A stretch of DNA of 64,000 bases, taken from Mixophyes australis (taxonomy: Eukaryota > Chordata > Amphibia > Anura > Limnodynastidae). The stretch is taken from contig JAVHZZ010000002.1 of assembly GCA_036250195.1 (NCBI GenBank), forward strand, positions 68,810,205 through 68,874,204, in the 5' to 3' direction. The translations under genes were made by a program, and so were the position numbers. Positions 1-11,407 of this stretch are shown in pieces. Positions within the stretch are counted from its first letter, which is position 1; each line of letters starts with the position of its first letter. The notes beneath the pieces were generated by a model. The model saw nothing but the letters and a program-made list of their open reading frames with translations. It was not told the origin of the DNA and did no database searches.

Positions 1-392
1 TTATGGGCTCACACCCACTGATGTTTTTTACAGGCATTTTACTACAGTTTTAAACACTATTAAAATGCATGTAAACATTGGTGACACTAGTAACCATAGT
101 ATCTAATGTCACCATACCACTCAGACTAGCATTCTGGTTTTTTTCTATTTATTTACCATGGGTGAACGCATTGGGCAAGCTACAGTTACCTCCAAACCCT
201 AGTAAAATAACAAACAGATGTCAACTAATATTTTCACATGCAAAGAAAAGTCAATGTTTATGAGGCCCAAGTGACAGCTGTTGTGGATTACTCTCCCCCA
301 TTTTGCTCAGAGATCGAGGAACCTATTCAATTCCCCATTTACGGATATGATCAGTGCACCATATAGTAATTCTCTTTCTGCTTGGATTCAGT
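1..392. other. unannotated AT-rich sequence
   Basis: I see no gene, repeat family or structured element here. The short open frame near the start has no recognisable domain. Confidence 0.6.
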
Positions 393-870
393 AATATTAT
401 TATTATTATTATCCTTTATTTGTTAGGCACCACAAGGTTTCCGCGGCGCCGTACACAGTACAAACAGTTGACTATACAGGGTGAAACAGTACAAAAAAAT
501 AAACAAAAATACCAATACTTCAGAAACTCCAGGCTGGCTAATGCAAAAAACAGAGCAGAAGAACAGGTAGGGAGACATGAGGGAAGAGGGCCCTGCTCAT
601 GTGAGCTTACATCCTAAGGGAGGGAAAACAGAACAGGCACAGGGGGAGCCAGATGAGGCAAAGGGGGAGAGCGCGTTGAGAGCGAGTGGAGGGGTTATGT
701 GGATGGTTGGTAGGCCTTAAGGAAGAGGTGGGTTTTCAGTGCACGTTTGAAGGAGCACAGAGTAGGAGAGAGGCGGATGAAACGAGGGAACGAGTAATAC
801 AAACAAACCGTAAAACATGACCTTCGCCCAGTACAAAGTTGTACACTTACTGTACGCATGGAAGGAGAAA
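393..870 (-). repeat. non-LTR retroelement 3' tail (L2/CR1-like)
   Basis: The left edge is an ATT microsatellite followed by 'cctttatttgttaggc' and 'gcgccgtacacagtac'. Read on the minus strand, the sequence ends in an AATAAAGG-like signal and an (AAT)n tail, as L2/CR1-type retroposons do. A related start recurs at 2669. The right limit is uncertain and no reverse transcriptase frame is visible, so this is a 5'-truncated copy. Confidence 0.55.
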
Positions 871-1077
871 GCATGTGCTCAGACTTTCTGTGAAGAAACA
901 AATCTCTCTATCTGATTACTCTATTTTGTTTTACTGCCTGAGTCCTCTCGCCTAACCAGCTTGCTCCTCACCAGGTAATACCGCTTTCATTCTGCCGCCC
1001 AGGCATATGAACCCAGGATATTGCCAGGGGACAGAGGGGGGTAAAGGCTCTCCCGGAGTCAAATTTCCGGTTAGACG

Positions 1078-1395
1078 GCGTTCATACTGAACACATGGCA
1101 ACATCACAATAGGAGTTCTGATTGGCTCCTCTTATGATGGTTTTTTTTTGTGTTTTTTTTTTTTACATTAACATTGTGTCTGGTGAGACCCATGTGGAAA
1201 AGCTCAGTTCGCACCATTCATAGTGCAGGCTTCCCGGGGCAGACCCGGGAATTAGCCCACCAAAAGACCCGGGTCTAATTCCCGGGTCTGATGACTCAGG
1301 AATTAGACCTTGGACCATTCATACTGCACCTCGACCCGGGTCGTCTGAGCTTGCCCCGGCAAAAACCTGGGTGTTTTGTGCAGTATGAACGGGGT
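1078..1395. mobile_element. palindromic CCCGGG-rich MITE
   Basis: Inverted ends share GTTCATACTG / CAGTATGAAC (about 1080-1090 and 1381-1390). The interior holds nested CCCGGG palindromes. There is no coding capacity. I could not fix the TSD, so the superfamily is open. Confidence 0.5.
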
Positions 1396-2668
1396 ATAAG
1401 AAGTACTAGTAGTTATTGCGGGTATATTATTTAGCAAAGTAGTAAGTTTAGCAAGCTTTTGTTCTATAAAGTTACTAGTTGCATTCATCAATGTCTAAAA
1501 ACATATCCTTCAGCCATAGGCACCAGCTCTCTAGGTACTGTGGGAATAACGCCAATAATCAGGGGATGGGTGGCAGTAGCGGCATCTGCCCCCCCCCCCC
1601 CCCCCAGACCGCTCCCATAGCTGGGCCACTGGGCTACCTGCATTTCTGTTCCTTTAAACTGTACCTAGCAGGCTGTTGAGCCAAGTCTCACCCCCTCGGG
1701 CTAAAATTTGCCAACCTCCCATGAAAATTTTTTTTTTGTTGGATATCATTCCTTCAGCTGTGCCAAGGTCAATGCAGCTGCTCAATAGTATTTGTTCTTG
1801 AGAGAAAGTTTAGTATTGCCCGAATCGTGGCACTTTGCATTCAGATATAAAATAAAGGCTTTTTATATTTCATTGAACACTTGTGCTGATTATTCTGAAT
1901 TTTGTTACTTTCTCTTTAAATGCTGCAAATAATCAGGAAATAAGTACCAATATGTACCAATATGTAAATAAAAGTAAATCTTGATGTAGGAAGTCATGAT
2001 GTTATAAAACAGAACAATTCTGGTTGCTACAAAACTATAAAATTTACATATAAGCCCTGGCTACAATATTCTGCATAGAAAGCATGGGTTAAATGATGTT
2101 GCGTGAGAGTGGTCGGGAGTTTAGCAGAGCTCTATAGCAGGTGTAGAGCGACAGAAGCCCTTCCCCCCGAGCAGAGCTGGTAACTAACATACAGGTAAAT
2201 AATTAACAGCTACTGAAATAGGAGATGCTGCTCATTGAAAACACCTGTTCTTTTTCTGCGTATTTTATCCATTAAGTAATGATGTTGAGGGAGGGTAAAA
2301 ATTTGACTAGTTGTTTGCGTATTGGGTGAGTCAGATGACAGCTTAGAATGAAATTGGCAGATATCCATAACTCCCACCACCTAAATAAACATGATCGCAC
2401 ACTGGAACTCAGGTGAACAAAGCCGGCGCTACTGTGTGCTGTAAGCAAACGTTAACACTTCAACTGCTAAGTCATGACTCATGGGTCTTGAGTTATGGCG
2501 CTTATATTTGCAATATAGAACACAAGATGAATCGTTCATGAAGATGTTTGATTAAAGTAATGTTACCATGGAAAATGGTTTATATATTTTTAAATAAAGG
2601 GCAATCCCGTGAAGACAATGATCTAAACACGTTTTACATTTAGTTTATTCTCTCAGCTGCCATGATGT
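1396..2668. other. unannotated stretch with a poly-C run
   Basis: I see no gene or recognised repeat. A run of about 16 C residues lies near 1590-1607. The rest is AT-rich with no long frame. Confidence 0.5.
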
Positions 2669-2671
2669 GGA

Positions 2672-2711
<40 letters not shown>

Positions 2712-2790
2712 CTTTTATTTATAAGGTGCCACAGAAGGTCCACGGTGCTGTACATGAGGATCCCTGTACGCACAACTTACTGTGTCTCTA
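2669..2790 (-). repeat. (TTA)n plus LINE 3' tail fragment
   Basis: A TTA/TAT microsatellite (about 2669-2711) runs into 'cttttatttataaggtgcc' and 'gtgctgtacatgaggatcc'. This is the same arrangement as the tail at 393-870, so it looks like a short truncated copy of that retroposon on the minus strand. Confidence 0.5.
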
Positions 2791-3436
2791 CAAGTGTATT
2801 ATGCAACACACAGGTCCCATATGAAGATATTTTTGAATCAGTATACACGAATAATGTCAAATCCTATGTTTACTTCTGGCAGGAAAACCACTGTAAAATT
2901 ATACATAGTACCTGACCAGCTTTTCATTTGCTATTTAACGGATATTGTGACAGGTGTAGAAGAAATAACATAGACAGGGCTGGCAGAACACGGCAAGACT
3001 GCATGGCTTGAGGGCGCCGTGCTTACTGGGGCGCCCTACCAGCCTGTTCACGCCAAAAGTATTCTTTTAGGATGCAGACACCTTCCCCTTTAGTCTCCGA
3101 CTCTCAGCAGGAATCATAACAGGCGGCACATTACACCGGGTGGCACATTTGCAAAGTGGCTTTGTTGCCCTTGCATGAAATTTCAGGCAGGGGGGTGTTG
3201 GAAATGCCAACACTGGCCCTGAACATAGACCTTTATAAAGCACATTTTTTATGAGCTGCTTACTGCTGACCCATAGGATGCTGTCACACAGATGCTAGAA
3301 AAGCACTACCATTCAAACTGCTCCGTGTTTACATGTTGAAGTCAATGAGGAATGCCCATTCGCTGTCACCAGACAGTCCTTACACTCAGGGAACATTACA
3401 TGGAGCGTCATCAAAGAATCCTCATTCAATTAAATA
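2791..3436. other. unannotated stretch
   Basis: No supported feature. GC-rich patches around 2985-3200 ('gggcgccgtgcttactgggg') resemble decayed MITE sequence, but I cannot find paired ends. Confidence 0.4.
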
Positions 3437-3840
3437 CTAGAGATGTGCCCTGACTTTTCCTCTTTCGGTTTTGAAACCAGTTTCGGTTCTAAACCAGCTT
3501 CATGTTTTAGCTTTGCTACTGGTTTTGTCGAACAACTATGAAAGGTTTTGACTTTGAATCTGGATTTAATTAAAAACAGTGAAAAATAAGTAAAATAATG
3601 TCATTTTCAGCTGTTTTTGCTCCTATATTACTTTAACATTCATTTCCAGTCATTTCCAGACTATTTTCTAATGATCCCTTTACAACTGGACCAATTTTCA
3701 CCAATTTTGACCAAAGTCTGCAGCGATCTGACTGGCTAAAATTAGTCACAGAGCAGTGGCACAAATATATGGCACACATACATGGAAGTTTAAATAAAGA
3801 TGCAATCCCTAGACTAGGGGACATAATAGATGATCTGTCA
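3437..3840. repeat. hAT-like terminal fragment
   Basis: It begins 'tagagatgtgccctgac', close to the TAGAGATG terminus of the hAT copy at 48231-49112, and continues with GGTTTTGAAACC-type subterminal sequence. No matching right end or TSD is visible, so this is probably one end of a decayed element. Confidence 0.4.
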
Positions 3841-3860
3841 GCCTTGCAAAAAATTGCTAA

Positions 3861-3908
3861 GTGTTATGTAATTTGATGGCGCTATATAAATAAATTTGGA
3901 TGATGATC
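3861..3908 (+). repeat. LINE/SINE 3' tail remnant
   Basis: It contains 'gcgctatataaataaatt' followed by GATGATGAT, the terminal signature of the tRNA-headed SINEs elsewhere in the window (for example 25343-25702). Only the last ~45 bp remain. Confidence 0.55.
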
Positions 3909-4362
3909 GACGAAGGTGGAATGCACCCATAAAAAAACCTTCAATATCTCACTTATGTACCATTCTATCATGGCTTCACCTGATCAACCCCCTGCACCCC
4001 AAGAGGTGCCATGGGAGCGCAACCGTGGACAGCGAGGAATGGTCAGTACCCAAACAGCCAAAGTCTCCATCAGCGCAGGTATTCAACAGAACTGCTATAA
4101 GATCTATGCTTCTGGTATATGGTCACGGACAGACTCCATTATATGTATCCCTTGGTGACTGACCAATGCTGGAGACTTTATGGAGCTAAGGCTACTTTTC
4201 TTCAATTTGGTGGGATTGCCCAATAATCCATGACTTCTGGGATCTTACCTTGGAAGTCTTTCACCAAGCCACTGGAGTGCAGATCCTTAGAGAGCCATTG
4301 CCACTCCTTCCCAACTAGACAATCCCGGCCTGAGCAAACCCACTGATCACTTACTTGCACAC
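3909..4362. other. unannotated stretch
   Basis: Two overlapping short open frames are present, but neither resembles a known domain. No repeat recognised. Confidence 0.4.
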
Positions 4363-4640
4363 CAGGGCCGGACTGGCCATCGGGCACTTCTGGCGAATGC
4401 CAGAAGGGCCGATGGCTAGTTGGCTAGTTGGGCCGATCCAGCGAGGCAGGATGCCCGACCAAGCAGCGCAGCTTACTGCGCGCTGCTTGGCGGACAGTTT
4501 CAATGTGATATCCGGCCAGTTATCACATGGGACGGCACCTGTCACATGGTGTGCGTCCCATGTGATTACTGCCCGAACATCACATCGAAACTGTCCGCCG
4601 AGCAGCGCGGTTACAAGGTAAGTGTGTGTCTCAGTGGGGG
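4363..4640. mobile_element. GC-rich palindromic MITE (CAGGGCCGGACTGG type)
   Basis: It starts with CAGGGCCGGACTGGCC. The interior is strongly palindromic: GCGCTGCTTGGCGGACAGTTT near 4480 pairs with AAACTGTCCGCCGAGCAGCGC near 4590, around a CACATGGGACG / CGTCCCATGTG core. The CAGGG start is typical of hAT termini, but the right terminus appears lost and no TSD was found. Confidence 0.5.
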
Positions 4641-4783
4641 CTGGCTGGCACTGTGCTGAAAATATCATAATTCCTCCCTGTTCCTTTCTTTAACCTGTGC
4701 TCTCCTCATTATCATAGCACTTCAAGACTTTTTTGCCAAAAATATTGTAGTAATATTTTATGTATTGAGTGTCATACTGTATA

Positions 4784-4800
4784 TATAGTATATGTGTGGG

Positions 4801-4838
<38 letters not shown>

Positions 4839-4917
4839 GTGTGTGGGGCCATGTATATATAGTATATGTGTGTGGCCATGTATATATAGTATATGTGTGG
4901 GGCCATATATATATATA
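4784..4917. repeat. TA / GGGCCATG minisatellite, left block
   Basis: Alternating (TA)n and 'gtgtgtggggccatgta' units of roughly 30 bp. Open frames called across this block on either strand are artefacts of the repeat. The array resumes at 5319 after the Helitron-like insertion. Confidence 0.85.
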
Positions 4918-5316
4918 TCTACTATATAAATGCCTAGTGGCGTGTGTGAAAAAAAACAAAACAAGCTGCAGCGCCACCTGCTGGGCAGAGTTATACACTG
5001 ACCTATATATTTCTTGAAGGAGAAGTGACAGTTGGGAGTGGTTGGTGGTTGCCGGGGGTGACAGTGGGGAGTTTTTAACACCTTAAGTAGCTTGATGAAG
5101 GATGTGGCGATGAAGATGAAGGATGAGATGATGGAGAAAAATGATGAGGTGGTGACATGTGGACAAAACCACGTTAAAAAAGGGCGCTTGCGTCGGGAAG
5201 TAACGCTCTTCCCCTGAGGAGGCCTGGGCTAGGCCCAAATGCATGACAAGAACCTTTTTAACACCTTAAGTAGCTTGATTTGACTAGAATGCATGAGTAT
5301 CATGCACGGGTTAACT

Positions 5317-5318
<2 letters not shown>
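4918..5318 (+). mobile_element. Helitron-like non-autonomous element
   Basis: The segment begins TCTACTATATAAATG and ends with a perfect 6-bp stem hairpin GCATGA-GTA-TCATGC (5291-5305), 9 nt before a terminal CTTG. Helitrons start with TC, end with a short hairpin followed by CTRR, lack inverted repeats and insert between A and T. Here the 5' TC, the hairpin position and the A/T insertion context fit, but CTTG departs from CTRR by one base. A 25-bp direct repeat ('ttttaacaccttaagtagct' core) occurs at 5072-5096 and 5255-5279. No Rep/helicase coding is present. Confidence 0.5.
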
Positions 5319-5351
<33 letters not shown>

Positions 5352-5411
5352 TGTGTGGGGCTATGTATATATAGTGTGTGTGGGGCCATGTATATATAGT
5401 ATATGTGTGGG

Positions 5412-5462
<51 letters not shown>

Positions 5463-5660
5463 TGTGGGGCCATGTATATATAGTGTGTGTGGGGCCATGT
5501 ATATATAGTATATGTGTGTGGGGACATGTATATATAGTATATGTGTGTGGGGCCATGTATATAGTGTGTGTGTGTGTGGGGCCATGTATATAGTGTGTGT
5601 GTGTGTGTGTGTGTGTGTGGGGCCATGTATATAGTGTGTGTGGTGGTGTGTGCGCGCAGT
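5319..5660. repeat. TA / GGGCCATG minisatellite, right block
   Basis: Same units as 4784-4917, with longer (TA)n runs (about 5419-5459) and a (GT)n run near 5594-5620. The identical unit on both sides shows one array interrupted by the element at 4918-5318. Confidence 0.85.
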
Positions 5661-6060
5661 ATTTTAATATAATATGTGAGAAAATGGAGGTGGGAGGTAG
5701 GCTATTTAATGGTGGAGTGTAGATGGGGCTAATTATTTAAGGTGAGGTAAAGGAACCTTTAATTTCATGCTAGGATGGTTTAGGGCTATCAATTGAATAT
5801 GGGACTGATTTTGGGAAGGAGGGCTATTTATTAAATGTGAATATGAATTATTTATTGCTGGGGATGGTTGTGGAAAATGGCTATATTTATTAAACTTTAA
5901 TGCTATTTAATTTATTGCTAGGACTGTCTGCAGGGAGGGAAATATGCTTTGAGTAAATGGGTATATTGTTAATTTAATGTTGGGGCTGGTTGGAGGGAAA
6001 TAGGTCTACTTATTAAATGTGAATATTATTATTGTGGGGACTGGAGGGATTTTTTTCAAA
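5661..6060. repeat. degenerate AT-rich tandem array
   Basis: Variants of 'ctatttattaaatgtgaa' followed by 'ttattgctggggatgg' recur every ~60-70 bp with substantial divergence. No coding potential. Confidence 0.5.
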
Positions 6061-6111
6061 ATTAGGCATCCAATATTCCAGGATCAAGACAAGAAAGAAC
6101 TGAGCTAAAGA

Positions 6112-6290
6112 AACCAGCTGCTACAAGTGGTGAAAGTGACCAAGACAGGTAGGAGAAAGCAGGACAGTCTGCCAACTGTCCTGAATCTGGTGGGGCAGTC
6201 CTGAATTTGGGTGACTGTCTCACTTAGTCAGGATTTGGTTTGACTGCAAGGACAGTTGGGAGGTATGTCCCGCTTCACAACATACTGCTT
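6112..6290 (-). repeat. dispersed repeat shared with 63690-63810
   Basis: It contains GGACAGTCTGCCAACTGTCC and 'ggacagttgggaggtatgtc'. The same words occur in reverse orientation at 63690-63810, so this is an interspersed family, probably a short DNA element. TSDs not resolved. Confidence 0.5.
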
Positions 6291-6889
6291 GTGAAGGCAG
6301 AGCTGTGTGCTTCTAACAATAGTGCACACAGTATTGCCTATGTATTTGTCTAAAATGCTAACCATGTTACATAATAGGGGCCCTGCTGTCTTAAATACCC
6401 CGGGTCCCCTGAGCCTTAATCCAGCTCTGGTTAGGGGAAGGGAACTGATAGCTGCTCTCACAGCCTGCAGAGAAAGCCGAGGAACTCTAAGTATCACAAG
6501 ATCTGTTAATCTCATGAGACAAAGAGCTTTCCTGCTCACTCTACAGCAAGTTCCCACCCTTATGCATGTCAGCACCACCAGAAGCATCCCAGTGGGATGG
6601 GGATGGCGTGATGTGGCTGGGAGGGCATGATAAATGTAATGTTTTAATATAATGTATGTATCAATGCACCATGTTGGCCACATCCACAACACAATGTGGC
6701 CACGCCCTTTTCGCGCAGCGCACAGTTTCTTTCATGCTGGTACTGAGTTGGGCCTGTGTACTTGAAATGCCAGGGCTGATTTTTAGTCCCAGTCAGGCCC
6801 TGTTGCACTCATATATCAGGTCTCTAAATTGCATATTGCTCAAGCCTGGATACAGCCCACTCCTCACTCGTGGACATAACTAATCAATC
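6291..6889. other. unannotated, probably decayed repeat
   Basis: No gene recognised. An internal inverted motif (TTGGCCACATCC / TGTGGCCACGCCC near 6670-6705) suggests DNA-transposon remnants without definable ends. Confidence 0.35.
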
Positions 6890-7292
6890 ACATGTGGTAT
6901 ATCTCCTCCATGGAGTACATTACTGCCCTTCTAAATAATACTGTACCCAAATACCAAGCAGTATGGACACTGGTTCCACAATCACCACTCCTCAGTCCCA
7001 GGTGCGACTTGATCAAGACACTATTCCACCCCTCCACCCCAATTTCCTCTCCTTCAATCCCCTGCCCAAGCGCCCCATCACATAAAACCGAAAAATTCCA
7101 TTCCAACCTAATTACCTCTCTTTCCAAGTTTGCACCTGCTCGTCCATTTTGTGACCTTATGGTATACATAATGTCAAAGAATTACTCTAATACGTTTATC
7201 GTTTATCTTGTAATATGTCAATAGATTGTTCTTTTCCTATCTTTCTGTAATGTTTATGACACGGTTTTGAAAATAAAAAGTTAAAAAAAAAG
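6890..7292 (+). repeat. retroelement 3' end with AATAAA and A-tail
   Basis: The segment ends 'ttttgaaaataaaaagtt' followed by an A-rich tail. This is the form of an L1-type 3' UTR or processed transcript. Its short frames have no conserved domain. Truncated; family not certain. Confidence 0.4.
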
Positions 7293-8129
7293 AAAAATTC
7301 AAAAACTTGGCATACAATGAATTTGGAACGTAACAAAGTATCCGTCATAGACATTTATGCTACAGAAATGAGCAGCGTTTATTGGATGGACAGTAGTAGA
7401 ATTAATACAGTTAGACATTGATAAAACTAAATAAATGAAGGTGGCCTGCACCTTCATGAATGTATTTACCATACACTTATCGTTGGGCAAAGTATACACA
7501 GGGAGCCGAAAACAGAGTTTTCAAACACCTTGTAATACTATAAATGCTTGTTATGGTATGAGTAAGGTAGATCTGACTAAAAATATATTAGTATGTGCTG
7601 TAATGCTGCCCTTGTGAATCAAACAAGGGGATTTGTCACTCGTATATATTTGTAAGTATATATAGTAGTATATATTTATAAGTATATAAATATGTCATGT
7701 ATAATATATGTCATGTATATCAATATGAAATGTATATAAATATGGAATGTATATAAATATGGAATGTATAAATAATACATATATGTTATATTAGTGAAGT
7801 GTAAGAAATATGTAAACCAGACAGTTCAGGTTGGCCAATAGTTGGCCTTCTCACACAAGTAAGTATAACTCACATTGATGCAGATTTGGTTGCTAAACAT
7901 CTGTCATGAAAAGACAATGCAATAAAATTTGAAAGTCCACATTCTGAGAAATTAAGACACAGAATTTGGCATATTGGTCACTCAACCAGCAGTCAGTTGG
8001 CAGTTGGCAGTTGGCAGCACTAGTAACATGCTGAAAACAGGTATTGCAATGAGTTACAAAAATCCTCCCAAAAAAGTGAATTTTGGTGCAAGAATGTAAC
8101 AAAGACTTCAGAAGATTCTTGGGGAAAAG
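7293..8129. other. AT-rich stretch with short tandem repeats
   Basis: About 7640-7790 holds degenerate repeats of 'aatgtatataaatatgg'. Three tandem AGTTGGC units lie near 7993-8013. No gene seen. Confidence 0.5.
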
Positions 8130-8779
8130 TGGAGGAGCCAAAATCGTGCAAGGTGGCATTGTCCTTGTGGCCATATATGTTGAAAGGACATGCACATTAT
8201 TTAACCAACCAAGCACTCTAGCGACAGACACTGCCCCTTTTGTGGCTTAAGTGCTTAATTTGTTTGGGCCACCACAAACATCAACATTTTGTCTGTTGGT
8301 TGTTCAACTGGAAATTAGATAGGAATGTTAACAAATGAATCGTGGACATTTGGATAACAGTCGTTATCTTCCTCAATGGTAACCAATCATCACCCTCATC
8401 ATCCTCATTGAAGATATCTACATCAATTACATTTTCATTTGAACATAGAAGATACACCAAGTAGGTACTTGTTAGGCAGAATATGTGACACATTGGAGAA
8501 GGTCATCAGCTATACACTGGAGAGGGTCAGCAGCAAATACATTTGAGAGGGGACAGCAGTGGCAGTATCAGAGCTCATTAGATTGACAGCATCGGCATCA
8601 GTAGACATTATTTAACAGATGATGAGACAATAAGGGCACAATCTTAAATGGTGCAAGATGGCATTGTACTTGGAGCCACCCACCCAGGTGTGATACAAAC
8701 ATACATGTGTTCAAAAGCTACAGGAGTGACATAATATGATTGGTGGGCAACAGAATAGACAGTGTTATAAAGTTGACAA

Positions 8780-8960
8780 TATCTATGTGATGTTAAATAC
8801 TTTTGTGTTAAAAAATACAGTATTATAGGAGTGGCTAACCAAACAAAATATTATTATATTTGCTAGCTTTCAGAGCATAGAGGCCCCTTCATCAGGCAAC
8901 TTTACAAATGAATGACTAAGAAACAGGCACAACATTCAAGAGCTGTTACATCAAGAAATT
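8780..8960 (-). repeat. possible Penelope-like terminal fragment
   Basis: On the minus strand it reads GCCTGATGAAGGGGCC then GCTCTGAAAGCTAGC, and further on GGTTAGCCACTCC. This order resembles the terminal repeats of vertebrate Penelope-like elements. No reverse transcriptase or GIY-YIG frame is nearby. Family assignment is from motif memory and unverified. Confidence 0.35.
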
Positions 8961-9276
8961 TTGTACAGGGGGGGTATATCATTAAGGTAAGCTAAAGTAA
9001 TAAAACTGAGGTTTTCGTTAGGGATGGAAGCGTAAAGTCCTATGAGTTCAGAGATCTGGAGTCACGTTGCTGTGGGGTGTGATGTGTGTCCAAGTAGTGG
9101 GTCATAAATCCAGGTGCACTTATTATGGGTATCTGCTGGTGGTAACACTGGTGGCTTCCTTACTTCAACATAATCATCATCATCCTCCTCATTATCTCAT
9201 CCATGTACAACACATTCCTTTTCAGATCCACAATTATCCCCCTCATCATGTTGCACATTTTCAACTTCCAAAGTAG

Positions 9277-9609
9277 GGATGCACAGTGGCCTAGTGTTTA
9301 GCACTTCTGCCTCACAGCGCAGGGGTCATGAGTTCAATTCCCGACCATGACCTTATCTGTGTGGAGTTTGTATCTTCTCCCTGTGTTTGCGTGGGGTTGC
9401 TCCGGTTTCCACCCACACTCCAACATACTGGTAGGTTAATTGGCTGCTATCAAAATTGACCCTTGTCTCTCTTTCTCTCTCTCTCTGTCTGTGTGTATAT
9501 GTTAGGAATTTTTTGACTGTAAGCTCCAATGGGGCAGGGACTGATGTGAATGGGTTTTCTGTACAGAGCTGTGGAATCAGTGGCGTTATATAAATAAATG
9601 ATGATGATG
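9277..9609 (+). repeat. tRNA-headed SINE, full length
   Basis: It has an A-box-like TGGCCTAGTGT, a B-box-like GAGTTCAATTCCC, a central 'gtggagtttgtatcttctc' domain and a tail ending 'tatataaataaatgatgatg'. A 7-bp TSD, aaagtag, flanks it at 9270-9276 and 9610-9616. It sits inside the old hAT remnant and is therefore younger than it. Confidence 0.85.
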
Positions 9610-9894
9610 AAAGTAGCCTTCTCAATTTCTGTGGGTAAATCATCATTAGCACTAAAACTACTACTACCCATCCTCACATTTCCAAATGGTTGAGGACTTT
9701 TTGTAAGAGGCTGCTCTATTATTACAGTGTCTGAATCTGAAACCTCAGACTCACATGTAGCATTCATAGTACCCTCCTTTGACTCTCCTCAGGATACTGT
9801 GGCTGCCCAAGTTGTCCTTCAACCTCAGTGATATCCTCAAGCACTGATTTTGCTGTTTTGGTGTTATCAGTAACAGATGTACACTCTGAGCGAC

Positions 9895-9960
9895 CAGGGC
9901 CACCTTAACAACTTTATGGGCCCCCGGGCAATGCAGTGTACCGGGCCCCTAAAAAATAAT

Positions 9961-10004
<44 letters not shown>

Positions 10005-10192
10005 GCCCCCTTAACTTACCTCTTCTTTTTTCCGCGCCGCTGAGTCTCTTCTGCCCTCTTCCGTGCTGTGGTTGCAGTGAATGCTGGGTGTGACATCACG
10101 CCCAGCATTCACTGCGAGCACAGCACGGAAGAGGGGACCAGGGAGGGAGCCGGATCACCGCTGATGTGACCGCAAGGTAAGTATTTAAGCGG
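9895..10192. mobile_element. hAT-type MITE with damaged right end
   Basis: It starts CAGGGCCACC, contains a (TA)n run (about 9966-10001) and a strong hairpin (CTTCCGTGCTGTG near 10050 with CACAGCACGGAAG near 10120). It is bracketed by an 8-bp direct repeat, tgagcgac, at 9887-9894 and 10193-10200. The right terminus lacks the expected CTG end, so either it eroded or the duplication is coincidental. Confidence 0.5.
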
Positions 10193-10789
10193 TGAGCGAC
10201 ATGTGGTGTATGGGAAGTTGAGGAAGATGCACAACCACGGTGGGCACTCTGTTTTGGAATGGCCATTCTAGTACGTATACCAGTACCAGCAGCAGCAGGA
10301 CCCCTGCTAGCAAGAAGTGGACATAGTCTGAGCCTTGTCTTGCCACTGTGGGTGGTGTATGGAATATTAGCTATTTTCCTTTTTTTGGACAAGTCACCAT
10401 ATTTATCAGAAAATTCCCTCCTTACATCAAGAGCTGATGTTTTCTGTTACATAGAATTTAACAAATAGTGTTTGGATTTGGAGGACGCTTTCGTCAACTT
10501 TCTTTCCGCATTGTCTTTATTTACTAGTAAAGGTCATAACAGTAGTACTACTGCCAGTACTGGTACTAGGCTGTTCATGATCTGTACAGTGTTCCATGGT
10601 TGTCTAGAGCAGTAATGCTACATGAACAGATTGGAGCTACTCCACAATATACTGTACTTCTAACAAATAACTTTTATATTTTATCAGGGGGTTGTGCTGT
10701 TCTGAGTCAAAGACAAGAACACCCTGTTTACTTTTTTTGGGTGTGTATCTGCTGATGACCCTCACACATAAACACTATTTCTTTTCCAT

Positions 10790-11050
10790 TTTTTGAAAAT
10801 AAACTTTTTTATTGCTTTTTACAAAGTACAAATGTGAGAATCAAAAAATAAGTCAACAGGTATTAAGGTACAGTGGTTATCAAAGATTCTGTACAAAAAG
10901 ACATACAGTCTATACAAATAAGAGAATTTTAAATACTGGCAAAAAAAAGCTTTGTGATACCAGTCCAAAGGTGATAATACGTGTGGCAATCCTGCCATTG
11001 GGCCTGAGAGCCAATTTGCCCACACACGAATATGGTTAAATTGGAACAAT
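10790..11050 (-). repeat. retroelement 3' end, minus strand
   Basis: Reverse-complemented, it ends 'caataaaaaagtttatttt' then an A-run, a polyadenylation signal plus tail. The similar 3' end at 6890-7292 suggests an L1-type source. No coding domain retained. Confidence 0.4.
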
Positions 11051-11127
11051 TAGCGTTCACTCGCTGCTACCAACCGAGCAGCCGTATGACTTCAGGCATT
11101 CCTGAGATCTGTTAATGTGGTTTGAAG

Positions 11128-11407
11128 CAGGGGCGGATCTAGAATTTTTTTCTACCCGGGGCGATGTAGGGGGGCGATTTAAGCCCCGCCCCCTTTCTAA
11201 CTTCTAAGGCTGCCGGCGGCTGCACAGTATGTGCAGGTCCGTTCGGCAGTGATAATGTGCTGTCCCGCTGCTCTGATTGTGTTTAAAACACAATCAGAGC
11301 AGCCGGGCAGCACATTATCACTGCCGAACGGACCTGCACAGTGTGCAGCCGCCGGCAGCAAGCCCCTGCTAGGGGGGGGCGATCGCCCCCCCCTGGATCC
11401 GCCACTG
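11128..11407. mobile_element. hAT-type MITE (CAGGGGCGGATC family)
   Basis: Termini are CAGGGGCGGATC and GATCCGCCACTG. The 280-bp element is almost entirely palindromic around an AAACACAATCAGAGC core. A perfect 8-bp TSD, gtttgaag, lies at 11120-11127 and 11408-11415. A shorter relative is at 57161-57331. Non-coding. Confidence 0.9.

Larger units (their letters stand above)
8130..10560 (-). pseudogene. decayed hAT transposon remnant, core deleted
   Basis: Minus-strand translation at about 10392-10290 gives 'ANIPYTTHSGKTRLR', matching 'GNMPFTTRSGKERLR' of the intact hAT transposase at 29555-32551. Acidic linker sequence follows at 9886-9612. At 9270-9060 is a counterpart of the region just before the BED finger ('KKPIVMPGQKTKKC' in the intact copy). 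The catalytic core is missing. Near 8145 and 8660 are two matches to the intact element's 3' UTR ('caagatggcattg' on the plus strand). A SINE (9277-9609) and a MITE (9895-10192) have inserted. It is therefore an old, internally deleted copy of the same lineage; its exact ends are not visible. Confidence 0.6.

Noticed and set aside
4690..5626. Several 70-108 codon frames, mostly repeated YIYIYI or THTHT
   Set aside because: Direct translation of TA/GT microsatellites on both strands.
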